Shown: positions 6,663 to 14,089 of the stretch, one piece after another | Layout: the number at the start of each line of letters is the position of its first letter | Position numbering within the stretch: the stretch's first letter is position 1 | Source: DATHGT01 sp035317605 | GTDB taxonomy: Bacteria; Methylomirabilota; Methylomirabilia; Rokubacteriales; CSP1-6 | Direction of reading: 5' to 3' | DNA: 18,050 bases | Assembly: GCA_035317605.1 (NCBI GenBank) | Contig: DATHGT010000039.1 | Span: 1 to 18,050, forward strand | The notes under the pieces: generated by a model | Database searches by the model: none | The model's input: the letters and a program-made list of their open reading frames with translations, nothing else | What the model was told of the DNA's origin: nothing | Program-made: the position numbers and the translations under genes

Positions 6663-7412
6663 ATGAACGCTTGCACCTGTCACGGCCATCTCGGCCTCGA
6701 GCCGACCAAGGTGCCCGATTCCGTCCTCAGGACGCTGAAGGGCATCAGCATCCCGACCATCACCATGATCTTGCGACGCCTCGGATATCCCGGCCTGTTC
6801 CTGTCGGGCGTGGCCCCGCGGACGTCGGAGCAGAGCTTCGCCGGGCGTGCCTTCACCGGGCGGACCCTGCCGACCAGGGCCGACGTGGCGAAGATACAGG
6901 CGGGTGGGGGATCGTTGCATCGCCAGGCCTTCGAGACCATCGAGGCGGCAGACGTGCTCGTCATCGACGCCCGCGGTGACGTCGGCGCCCGCGTGACCGG
7001 CGACATCCTGGCCAGCCGTCTCAAGTACCGCGGCGCGGCCGCGCTGATCACCGACGGCGCCGTCGGCGACCTGGCCGCCCTGCAAACCATCGGCTTGCCC
7101 GTCTACTCGCGCGGCGTGACCCCGGTCACGTTCGGCGAGCTGCACGTGATGGCCGACCTGAACGTCCCCATCGCCTGCGCCGGCGTGCTGATCATGCCCG
7201 GCGACGTGCTGGTCGGCGATCCCGAGGGCGTGATCGCGATCCCGCAGAGCGTCGCCGCGCAGGTGGCCGACGAGGGCGCCGAGACCGAGCGCCGCGACGC
7301 GTTCTCACGTCGCAAAGTCGAAGCCGGGCACCCGCTCGCCGAGGCCTACCCGCTGAGCGGGACGCTACGCGCCGAGTACGAGGCGACGAAGGCCGCGGGC
7401 CGGGCTCAGTAA
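6663..7412 (+). CDS. RraA-like / HMG-aldolase family protein with altered active-site Arg
   Basis: A 249-residue member of the RraA-like superfamily (4-hydroxy-4-methyl-2-oxoglutarate / oxaloacetate-type aldolases, often misnamed dimethylmenaquinone methyltransferase or RNase regulator). Family blocks are GRAFTGRTLPT, ADVLVIDARGDVGARVTGDILASR, then RGAAALITDGAVGD, and late GVLIMPGDVLVGDPEGVIAIP. Metal-dependent members carry Arg-Asp at the end of the DG-x-x-RD motif; here Asp136 is kept but the Arg is Gly135 (GGC codon), so substrate binding may be changed or lost. The N-terminus MNACTCHGH carries a C-x-C-H-x-H cluster of unknown role. GAGGAG lies eight bases before the ATG. It is the last gene of the operon, plausibly cleaving a ring-opened product (inference), and overlaps the convergent lipoprotein gene by seven bases. 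Confidence 0.88.
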   Translation: MNACTCHGHLGLEPTKVPDSVLRTLKGISIPTITMILRRLGYPGLFLSGVAPRTSEQSFAGRAFTGRTLPTRADVAKIQAGGGSLHRQAFETIEAADVLVIDARGDVGARVTGDILASRLKYRGAAALITDGAVGDLAALQTIGLPVYSRGVTPVTFGELHVMADLNVPIACAGVLIMPGDVLVGDPEGVIAIPQSVAAQVADEGAETERRDAFSRRKVEAGHPLAEAYPLSGTLRAEYEATKAAGRAQ

Positions 7413-8902
7413 CTCAGGGTCATGTAGAGCTGGCGCAGGAACGCGTGCAGGGGCTCCTGCATGATGTCGCTGTGCGAGCGAATCAGGCTCGCGTCCGTCG
7501 TGATGTTCCACACCGGGACGTGTGGGGCGCGGCCCGCCATCAACTCGAGCTTCGCCTTTCCGCAGTACTCCCACGACCAGTTCGGTGCCTGGGTTCCCGC
7601 GGTCGTTTCGAGCTCCCGCAGCCACGCGCGGTGACGGGCGACCTCGAGCTTGACGTTGTGCTCCGTCCTGGCCAGCCGCTCGGCGCGGGTCTCGCTCCGC
7701 GGCGTGGCCACGTCCGTCAACGGCTCGGGCTGCGGCGGCGGACGCCACCCCTCGCACGCCGTCGCCTGCGGGAACAGCGCGATCCGGTGCGTCCGGTACG
7801 CGGGTACGAAGCCGGGGGTCTTGACGGAGGCCTCCTCTTCGTCCGCGCTGACGAACGAGCGCTGGAACAGGGTATTGAGGCGCCGGCCCAGCGGGAACGC
7901 CGTCCGGGTCGCCCCGTCGGAGGTCGAGGTGACGATCACGAGCACCGGCGCCTCGAACCGCGACCGCCCAGCGCGCTGGGCCATGCTGTGCAGCGGCTGG
8001 TAGCGTGTGGCCTCGAAGGCCGGGTTCAAGAGCACCACCATATCGGCGGTCGCCCGCACTCGCGCCGACCGCCAGTCCCTGCCTCGGTCGGTCCTCGGCC
8101 GATCCGCGTCGACCGCGTGAGCGAGCTGCTCCAGGATCGAGATCGATAGCGACGAGAAGGCGATCCAACCGCCGAAGCTGTGACCTAGCACGACCGTCCG
8201 CAGCTGCGGATGGCGCAGGGCGGCCTCCCGGTCTTCGGGGCGGGCGTCCACCGCCGGCGCGTTCCATCGCACGCGCAGCGCCGTCAACCGCGCGAACAGC
8301 TCGCGCGCCGCGCCGCCGGACACGTGGAGCGCGGCGTTCTTTCGAGTCCAGAACGTCGTGTAGACCAGCGGGTTCCTCGCCGCGAACGTCCCGCCTCCAC
8401 GCCAACTGATGTAGATGCCCATGACGGTGCGCGCGGGCTGGCCGGGCTCACCGCCGAACTGGACCATCGAGGCCACGTCCGAAAGGATTTCGCGAAAGCG
8501 CTGCACGTCGCGATCGTCATGACCGGCGCCGTGTTTCCAGCCATGAACGAACACGAAGAGCATGACGCGCTCGCCCTTCGCCAGGCGGCCCGAGAGATCG
8601 TCGATGACCCGGTCGATCTGCGCGTGCGCGGAGCCCATGTCGTCGGTGTAACCCGCTTGCCCCGGAACGGGGTAGAGCCATCCCTGATCGTCAAGCTCCA
8701 CGAAGTGGAGCCGGTAGGCCGGGCTCGTCGAGATTTCCGGCGTTCGCTTGAGGCAGCGTTCGTCGGCGCGCGTCTCGGCCAGAGTGCAGTCGAGGTCGTT
8801 GCGGCCTTCCAGCGGACGATGGGGCCACGGACCGGCGCATCCGGCGACGATGCCGGCGACGCACGCGGCGACGAGCAGGCGTGGCCATCGAGAGTGGCGC
8901 AT
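7406..8902 (-). CDS. Lipoprotein alpha/beta hydrolase
   Basis: A 498-residue predicted lipoprotein. The N-terminus MRHSRWPRLLVAACVAGIVA leads to a lipobox with Cys22 (VAG-C), so it should be anchored on the outer face of a membrane. An oxyanion-type strand and turn, VMLFVFVHGWKHG (residues 113-125), and the nucleophile elbow VVLGHSFGG (Ser242) mark a serine alpha/beta hydrolase. The long C-terminal part has no motif I can name; it may hold the His/Asp partners and an added domain. The frame is open far upstream within HyuB, but that is shadow. AGGAGG sits five bases before the second of two tandem ATGs, which I chose; the first (8905) is also possible. The start overlaps the HyuB stop by one base. 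The substrate is unknown, probably an ester or amide outside the cytoplasm. Confidence 0.8.
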   Translation of the reverse strand: MRHSRWPRLLVAACVAGIVAGCAGPWPHRPLEGRNDLDCTLAETRADERCLKRTPEISTSPAYRLHFVELDDQGWLYPVPGQAGYTDDMGSAHAQIDRVIDDLSGRLAKGERVMLFVFVHGWKHGAGHDDRDVQRFREILSDVASMVQFGGEPGQPARTVMGIYISWRGGGTFAARNPLVYTTFWTRKNAALHVSGGAARELFARLTALRVRWNAPAVDARPEDREAALRHPQLRTVVLGHSFGGWIAFSSLSISILEQLAHAVDADRPRTDRGRDWRSARVRATADMVVLLNPAFEATRYQPLHSMAQRAGRSRFEAPVLVIVTSTSDGATRTAFPLGRRLNTLFQRSFVSADEEEASVKTPGFVPAYRTHRIALFPQATACEGWRPPPQPEPLTDVATPRSETRAERLARTEHNVKLEVARHRAWLRELETTAGTQAPNWSWEYCGKAKLELMAGRAPHVPVWNITTDASLIRSHSDIMQEPLHAFLRQLYMTLSY

Positions 8903-10650
8903 CATGTCCTCCTGGTTGACCGAGCCGCCGTCCGCCGGCGCCCGGTGGCCGAGAGGTCGACGGTCGGCGGGTCCCCCGTGACCATCACGCCGTAGTCCCG
9001 CTCCGCGTCGTCGACGGTGATATAACCCCGCACGACATCGCGCCGGACCCGCTCGGGGTCGCGCGTGAAGGGATCGCCGTAGCCGCCACCTCCGGGCGTG
9101 CGCACGTGCACGGCGTCGCCGGCCACCATCCGGATGTCCTCGTCCTTCGACCAGTGCGGCGATCGATAGGTTTTGCCCTGTCGTTCCACGACGACTTCGT
9201 TGACCGCGCCATCCCCGCCGCCGAAGAGGCCGGGCGGGCCGAAGCGGCCGTGGTCCATCAGGAACGAGAGCAGTGCCTCGCCCCGGCGGATGCGGATCTT
9301 GTAGTCGACGCCGAAGCCCCCGCGCGTCTTGCCGGCGCCGCCCGAGCCCTCGCGCAGCGCGTATCGCTCGAACAGGATCGGGTAGTGCTGCTCGAGAACC
9401 TCGGCGGGCTGGGTCTTGGAGATGCCGATCGTGGAGCAGCCGTTGGTGAGGCCGTCGCATTCGGCTGAGCCGCCGTATCCGCCGCCGGAGAACACGTACA
9501 TGATGTAGTGCCGCTCCTTGAGCGGGTCGTAGCCGCCGAGCGTGAGGTTGCCGCTGGTGCCGGCGGGCGCGGCGAAGAGATCGTCGGGGATGGCGCGGGC
9601 CAGCGTGGTGAACACGCTCTCGGCGATGCGCGAGCTGACCTCCGCCGCGCAGCCCGACACCGGACGCGGGTAGCGCGCATAGAGGAACGTGCCGTGCGGG
9701 TCGGCGATCTTGAGGGGCTCGAAGCACCCGGCGTTGATCGGCACGTCGGGGAAGATGTGCTTGATGGCGAGGTAGACCGCGGCCCGCGTCGTCGCGATCA
9801 CGCTGTTGAGGGGGCCGCGGCACGGAGGGCTCGACTCCGAGAAGTCGAAATGCAGGTCGGTCCCTTCCTTCTTGATCGTGAGGCGGATGGCCAGCGCGTC
9901 GGGCTCGACGCCGTCGGAATCCACGAACGCCTCGCCCCGGTAGACGCCGTCCGGGATCTTGGCGATGTGCGCGCGCATCATCTGCTCCGAGCGGCGGCGT
10001 AGCTCCTTGATACATGCGGTCACCGTGTCGGCCCCGTAGCGATCGAGCAGTGCTCCGAGCCGGCGCTCGCCCACGGTCAGCGCCGCCACCTGCGCCTTGA
10101 TGTCTCCGATCCGTTCCTCGGGCACGCGGATGTTGGCGAGCACGATCTGGAGGATGTCGTCGTCCATCACCCCGGCGCGAAAGAGCTTCACCGGCGGCAG
10201 GCGCAGCCCTTCCTGCTGGACTTCCGTCGCGCGCGTGGAGAAGCCGCCGGGCACCGAGCCGCCGGTGTCCGGCCAGTGCCCGGTGTTCGCGAGCCACGCC
10301 CAGTGCCGGCCGCGATAGAAGAACGGCTTCACCATCTTCACGTCCATCAGATGGGTGCCGCCGCAGTACGGGTCGTTGACGAGGAAGATATCGCCGGGAT
10401 CGACTTCGCGCTTCTGCTCGATCACCGCACGCGTGGTGAACTGCATGACCCCCACGAAGATCGGCAGCCCCAGCTCGCCCTGAGCGATCACGTCGCCGGT
10501 GTCACGGTCGTAGATCCCGTCGGAGCGATCGAAGCCCTCGGAGATGACCGGCGAGAACGCCGCCCGCTCGAAGGTGAGATCCATCTCGCTGGCCACCTGC
10601 TGGAGCCCGTTCTGCACGACCACCAGCGTGACCGGATCGATCGCGTCCAT
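8902..10650 (-). CDS. hyuB: Hydantoinase B / oxoprolinase beta-type subunit
   Basis: A 582-residue HyuB-family subunit, close to the family norm. It shows DPVTLVVVQNGLQQVASEMD at the N-terminus, then FERAAFSPVISEGFDRSDG, GDIFLVNDPYCGGTHLMDV (residues 86-104), the central SRIAESVFTTLARAIPDDL region, and a C-terminal RTPGGGGYGDPFTRDPERV stretch. HyuB works with HyuA in ATP-dependent hydrolysis of hydantoins, 5-oxoproline or related cyclic amides. It follows HyuA directly: the HyuA stop and the ATG at 10650 share one base (TGATG). GGGAGG lies four bases before that ATG; a GTG one codon earlier is the alternative. The last residues (GRRRTAARSTRRT) form an unusually basic tail. Cytoplasmic. Ring specificity cannot be told from sequence. 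Confidence 0.93.
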   Translation of the reverse strand: MDAIDPVTLVVVQNGLQQVASEMDLTFERAAFSPVISEGFDRSDGIYDRDTGDVIAQGELGLPIFVGVMQFTTRAVIEQKREVDPGDIFLVNDPYCGGTHLMDVKMVKPFFYRGRHWAWLANTGHWPDTGGSVPGGFSTRATEVQQEGLRLPPVKLFRAGVMDDDILQIVLANIRVPEERIGDIKAQVAALTVGERRLGALLDRYGADTVTACIKELRRRSEQMMRAHIAKIPDGVYRGEAFVDSDGVEPDALAIRLTIKKEGTDLHFDFSESSPPCRGPLNSVIATTRAAVYLAIKHIFPDVPINAGCFEPLKIADPHGTFLYARYPRPVSGCAAEVSSRIAESVFTTLARAIPDDLFAAPAGTSGNLTLGGYDPLKERHYIMYVFSGGGYGGSAECDGLTNGCSTIGISKTQPAEVLEQHYPILFERYALREGSGGAGKTRGGFGVDYKIRIRRGEALLSFLMDHGRFGPPGLFGGGDGAVNEVVVERQGKTYRSPHWSKDEDIRMVAGDAVHVRTPGGGGYGDPFTRDPERVRRDVVRGYITVDDAERDYGVMVTGDPPTVDLSATGRRRTAARSTRRT

Positions 10651-12779
10651 CACGCGCCTCCCACGGTGATCTCGAGGTTGCCGAGCGCGTCCACGATCGC
10701 ATGGTCGCCGGGCTCGATCACGGTCGTGGTGTCGAGCTGCTCGACGATGGCGGGGCCCGTGAGCACCAAGCCGACCGGCAGGTGTTCGCGGCGGTAGACC
10801 GGGGTGTCGTGCCAGCGATTGTTGGAATGGGGGGCCCCTGCGGATTTGGAATGGGGGGCCCCTTCGGCTCCCCCCATACCCCCCCTCTGGTTTGGCGACG
10901 AGTCATTCGTTTCGAACCAGACTGGGCGTCTGGCGATCGGCCCGGCCGTGCTCGCCGTCTCGGCGAGGCCGGTGAGGGCGATCGGGCGGCGGCGGCCGAT
11001 CACCGCGGTGCGCAGGCTCATGACCAGCGCGCGCATCTCGCGCAGCTCCACGCCGAAGCGGTCATGGTAGGCGCGCTCGAACGTCTCGGCCAGCTCTTCC
11101 CGCGTGAAGTCGATGCGCGCGATCGGGATGGTGAGCACGTGGGTCTGACCGGCGAACTGCATGTCGGCCTCGTGCTGGACGGTGACGGTCTCGACCTCGA
11201 CACCCTCGGTGGCGAGCAGTCGGCGGCCCTCGTCGATCTGCGCCCCGAGGATCGCGCGCCCATCGCCCACGTCCATGCGCAGGAGGCCCTGGTTGATCGT
11301 ACGCACGAAGTCGTGGCGGACGTCGGCCACGAGACAGCCGATGGCCGAGGTGATGCCCGGCCGCGCGGGCACCAGGACCTTGGGGATCGAAAGCTCGCGG
11401 GCCAGCGCCACCGCGTGCAGCGGTCCGGCGCCGCCGAACGCGAACAGAACGAAGTCGCGCGGGTCGCGCCCGCGCTGGAGCGATACCAGGCGAATGGCCC
11501 CGGCCATCTTGTCGTTGGCCACACGCACGATGGCCGCGGCGGCGGCGATGGGATCGAGGCTGAGGTGAGCCCCGATCTTCTTGTCGACGATCTCGCGCAC
11601 GTGGTCGAGGCGCGCGCCGCCGGGTACCCCGAGCAGCGCGTGGGGGTTCAACCGGCCGAGCAACAGGTTGGCGTCGGTGATGGTGGGCTCCTCGCCGCCG
11701 CGACCGTAGGCGATGGGGCCGGGCTCGGCACCCGCGCTCTCCGGCCCGACCTGGAGGATTCCCGCGCTCGACACGCGGGCGATCGAGCCACCGCCCGCGC
11801 CGATCGTGTGGATGTCGATCATCGGCACACGCACCGGCAGGCCGTACCCCATCTCCTTGTCGGCGGTCACCGTGGGCACGCCGCCCACGATCACCCCGAC
11901 GTCGAAGCTCGTCCCGCCCATGTCGCACGAGATCACGTTGGCATGGCCGGCGGCCAGCGCGGTGAACGCCGCGGCCTTCACTCCGGCCGCCGGTCCCGAC
12001 ATCAGCGTGTTCACGGCGTGGCGCGCGGCCACGTCGACCGACATGGTGCCGCCGTTGCCCTGCATCACCAGCAGCTCGTGACGGTAGCCCTGCCGCGCCA
12101 GCTCGCCGGCCAGCCTCCGGAGATAGCGGTCGATCACGGGCTGGACGAATCCGTTGATGGCCGCGGTCGTCCCGCGCTCGAACTCGCGATACTCGGGCAA
12201 CAGCTCGGCGCCCGCGGTGACGTAGGCGTTCGGCCACTCCGCGGCGACGATCTCGCGCGCCCGCCGTTCATGCGCGTCGTTGACGTAGGAGTGGATGAAG
12301 TGGATGACCAGCGCTTCGACGCCGCGTTCGCGCAGCCACGCGGCCGCCCGCCGCACCTCGTCCTCGTCGAGCGGGGTCACGACCTGCCCCTCGGCGTCCA
12401 TGCGCTCGGTGACCTCGAGCCGTAGCTCGCGCGGGATCAGCGCCTCGAACGTCCCTTTGAGCCCATAGGGCGTGGGCCGCGTGCGCCGCCCGAGCTCCAG
12501 CACATCACGGAAGCCGTGCGTGGTGACGAGCCCGACCCGCGCGCCCTTGCGCTCCAGCAGCGCGTTGGTGGCCGTGGTCGTCCCGTGGACGACGATCTTC
12601 AGATCGCCGGGCGCTGCCGCGGCGTCGGCAAGTGCGGCCAGCACGCCGCCGGCCTGGTTCGCCATCGTCGTCGGCACCTTGGCCACGCGCACCGCGCCCG
12701 TGGCCTCGTCGACCAGCACGAGGTCCGTGAACGTGCCACCCACATCCACACCGACGAGGATCGACGCCCCTGGGCTCAC
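10650..12779 (-). CDS. hyuA: Hydantoinase A / oxoprolinase alpha-type subunit with in-frame insert
   Basis: A 709-residue HyuA-family ATPase subunit. Landmarks in order: VGVDVGGTFTDLVLVDE, VHGTTTATNALLERKGA with GFRDVLELGRR, SYVNDAHERRAREI, MQGNGGTMS and LMSGPAAGVKAA, ISCDMGGTSFDVGV, DIHTIGAGGGSIARV, and FAFGGAGPLHA. The nucleotide site appears intact. The start is a GTG at 12779 with a weak upstream AGGACGG. Near the C-terminus, between PVWFE and RWHDTPVYRRE, lies an insert of about 31 residues (roughly 625-655) rich in Gly, Ser and Pro with an eight-residue repeat (GAPHSKSA / GAPHSNNR). It is encoded by the G-tract palindrome also found in the shorter hydantoinase gene. It probably forms a surface loop, since flanking family motifs continue in frame. 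It partners HyuB through a TGATG junction. Confidence 0.94.
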   Translation of the reverse strand: MSPGASILVGVDVGGTFTDLVLVDEATGAVRVAKVPTTMANQAGGVLAALADAAAAPGDLKIVVHGTTTATNALLERKGARVGLVTTHGFRDVLELGRRTRPTPYGLKGTFEALIPRELRLEVTERMDAEGQVVTPLDEDEVRRAAAWLRERGVEALVIHFIHSYVNDAHERRAREIVAAEWPNAYVTAGAELLPEYREFERGTTAAINGFVQPVIDRYLRRLAGELARQGYRHELLVMQGNGGTMSVDVAARHAVNTLMSGPAAGVKAAAFTALAAGHANVISCDMGGTSFDVGVIVGGVPTVTADKEMGYGLPVRVPMIDIHTIGAGGGSIARVSSAGILQVGPESAGAEPGPIAYGRGGEEPTITDANLLLGRLNPHALLGVPGGARLDHVREIVDKKIGAHLSLDPIAAAAAIVRVANDKMAGAIRLVSLQRGRDPRDFVLFAFGGAGPLHAVALARELSIPKVLVPARPGITSAIGCLVADVRHDFVRTINQGLLRMDVGDGRAILGAQIDEGRRLLATEGVEVETVTVQHEADMQFAGQTHVLTIPIARIDFTREELAETFERAYHDRFGVELREMRALVMSLRTAVIGRRRPIALTGLAETASTAGPIARRPVWFETNDSSPNQRGGMGGAEGAPHSKSAGAPHSNNRWHDTPVYRREHLPVGLVLTGPAIVEQLDTTTVIEPGDHAIVDALGNLEITVGGA
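10822..10863 (-). repeat. 24-base-period direct repeat encoding an 8-residue duplication
   Basis: Plus-strand TTGGAATGGGGGGCCCCT occurs at 10822-10839 and again at 10846-10863, exactly 24 bases apart. Because 24 is a multiple of three, the protein gains a tandem eight-residue unit (GAPHS followed by KSA or NNR). It duplicates the right arm of the palindromic element that adjoins it, which looks like slippage or unequal exchange after the element arrived. Confidence 0.85.
10851..10885 (-). repeat. G-tract palindromic element, copy 2
   Basis: Read on the minus (coding) strand: G7 (10885-10879), TA, T, G6 (10875-10870), a 10-base spacer, then GCCCCCCAT (10859-10851). The order and the G7-NN-T-G6 spacing equal copy 1 at 3841-3877; the spacer differs in sequence and by one base. 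TGGGGGG pairs with CCCCCCA. The codon phase differs from copy 1, yet both copies stay open, as a stop-free G/C element would. Confidence 0.7.
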
Positions 12780-12817
12780 GAACCCGTCCTGTACCGCGGC
12801 GGATGCCCGAAGTCAAT

Positions 12818-12842
12818 CGCGCGCGGTGAACGAACGCGCGCG
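12818..12842 (-). repeat. GC hairpin between lipase and hyuA
   Basis: CGCGCGCG (12818-12825), a nine-base loop, then CGCGCGCG (12835-12842), in the 93-base gap after the lipase stop and before the hyuA GTG. The stem is strong but no T-run follows on the minus strand (ATTGACTT only). It could dampen read-through or be a chance CG-rich palindrome. Nothing else is recognised in this gap. Confidence 0.35.
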
Positions 12843-12872
12843 GCTAGAGCCGAGGGGTCGCGCTGCCCCCGG

Positions 12873-13952
12873 TCATGGCAGACGGCCGCTGAACAGCGAG
12901 ACGTAGTTGATCGGCGCGTGATCGGCGAGGTCTCGAATCGGCACGCGGCCGCCTTGAAACTGCTCGCGGGCGAAGACGCGGATGGCGTCCTGCACCCCTT
13001 TTGCCCCGATGGCCGCGGTGAACGCGGCCTGAGCCTGACCAACCACCGTCCCCATGTCAGGAACCAACGAGCCTCCGTAGGCGGCGCGGGCGGTCTTTTG
13101 ATCCTGCGCTCTCGTGGTCCCGGCCGCCAACGTCAGTCCGCGCCGATCGCGATATTGCTCCTCGACGACGTGGACGTAATGAGGCTGTATGCGAAGGACG
13201 TGAAGCGCGACGGACAGGCCGGTCGCGATCGCCGGGACCGTGCCCTTGATCCGCTCCGGGACGAGGTCCACCAGCAGCTCGGCGATCTTCGACTGACTGA
13301 ACTCTTCGGGCGGGACACGGGTCACGAGGTCGCAGCAATCGACGAACCGCTTGATGTTGCCTCCGTCGACGAGACCCTGGAGCGAACCGGCAAAGTCGGT
13401 GTCGCCCACGAGGGGCGAGCCGAAGGTGATGAGCGTTGGCGGCTCTGGCTCTCGGTCGGCTTGATCGGCGGCGGCGAGTGTCGCGAGAGCGGCACCCAGG
13501 CTGTGGCCGGTGATCAGCAGCGTACCCTGATGCCCGGCGAGCACGGCATTGACCTCGTCACGGACCCCGCCATAGGCGCGCGCGAAACCCTGATGAACCT
13601 GCCCAGTCTTGACCCAGGGGCCGGACACGGCGAACCCGTCGGCCAGCACGTCCTCGGGCTTCGTCTCGGTGCCGCGGAAGGCGAGTACCATGACGCGGTT
13701 GTCGGGGCTGGTCGCGATGAATCCGTCGGTCCCGTGGGGACCGCCGATCCACTTCTTCAGGGCGAAGCCGATCGAGCTCAGAGCCGAGGTCGCCGGTCCC
13801 TGGGCGGCGTAGGCCAGTCGCGCCATCTCCGCGCAGAGCAGCTCGTCGTTCGACGTATCGGCGGCTCGGTCCCAGTTCTCGAAGAACGGCGGGCCATCCG
13901 CTGGACGGTAGAGCGCTTGCGCGGAATCGTTGTACGGATACGGCTTCGCCAT
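12873..13952 (-). CDS. Class 3 lipase (Lipase_3 family)
   Basis: A 359-residue serine lipase/esterase of the fungal-type class 3 family. Visible elements: oxyanion segment VMVLAFRGTE (residues 87-96), nucleophile elbow LLITGHSLGAALATL (Ser151), ITFGSPLVGD, catalytic Asp208 in DCCDLVTRVPP, and a late candidate His345 in DLADHAPINYV. The triad therefore looks complete. No signal peptide is seen at the chosen start (MAKPYPYN), so export, if any, is by another route. The ATG at 13952 has GGAGGG four bases upstream; the frame stays open 23 codons further to an ATG at 14021, which would place the promoter and this ribosome site inside the gene, so I reject it. It lies upstream of hyuA on the same strand with 93 bases between, so co-transcription is possible but not certain. 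Confidence 0.9.
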   Translation of the reverse strand: MAKPYPYNDSAQALYRPADGPPFFENWDRAADTSNDELLCAEMARLAYAAQGPATSALSSIGFALKKWIGGPHGTDGFIATSPDNRVMVLAFRGTETKPEDVLADGFAVSGPWVKTGQVHQGFARAYGGVRDEVNAVLAGHQGTLLITGHSLGAALATLAAADQADREPEPPTLITFGSPLVGDTDFAGSLQGLVDGGNIKRFVDCCDLVTRVPPEEFSQSKIAELLVDLVPERIKGTVPAIATGLSVALHVLRIQPHYVHVVEEQYRDRRGLTLAAGTTRAQDQKTARAAYGGSLVPDMGTVVGQAQAAFTAAIGAKGVQDAIRVFAREQFQGGRVPIRDLADHAPINYVSLFSGRLP

Positions 13953-13974
13953 CGTTCCCTCCATGCACCCCGAT

Positions 13975-14002
13975 AAGTTATGGCCGGGGAGTCTGTCATC
14001 AA
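13975..14002 (-). promoter_or_regulatory. Candidate promoter for the lipase gene
   Basis: Minus strand: TTGATG (14002-13997), 16 bases, TAACTT (13980-13975). Transcription would begin near 13968, leaving a short leader with GGAGGG before the ATG at 13952. This is the best sigma-70-like pair I see in the 137-base divergent gap between the lipase and the NTF2-like gene. By eye only. Confidence 0.45.
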
Positions 14003-14046
14003 ACTTCCGCCCTGGCAACAAGCTGGGACGGGGAGGCCTTGGCGCG

Positions 14047-14055
14047 TGGTACGAT
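14047..14055 (+). promoter_or_regulatory. Candidate extended -10 for the NTF2-like gene
   Basis: TGGTACGAT has the TG-n extension before TACGAT (14050-14055). Transcription would start near 14062, giving a leader of about 28 bases that includes the AGGAGG site before the ATG at 14090. No convincing -35 is visible, as is usual for extended -10 promoters. Confidence 0.35.
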
Positions 14056-14089
14056 CAGCGCGATTTCGATCGTATCGTAGGAGGGTGTC

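Noticed and set aside
8903..10297. Long minus-strand frame extending the lipoprotein gene upstream to 10297
   Set aside because: This part lies within hyuB in another frame; the lipoprotein signal sequence and AGGAGG site put the true start at 8902-8905.
10701..12425. 574-codon open frame on the plus strand opposite hyuA
   Set aside because: Antisense shadow; the minus strand carries all hydantoinase A motifs in order and this frame shows none of its own.
12818..12842. Intrinsic terminator for the lipase gene
   Set aside because: The hairpin is real but lacks a T-run on the minus strand, so it is listed only as a repeat.
12516..13976. 486-codon plus-strand frame opposite hyuA and the lipase gene
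   Set aside because: Shadow of two real minus-strand genes; no ribosome site or recognisable domain.
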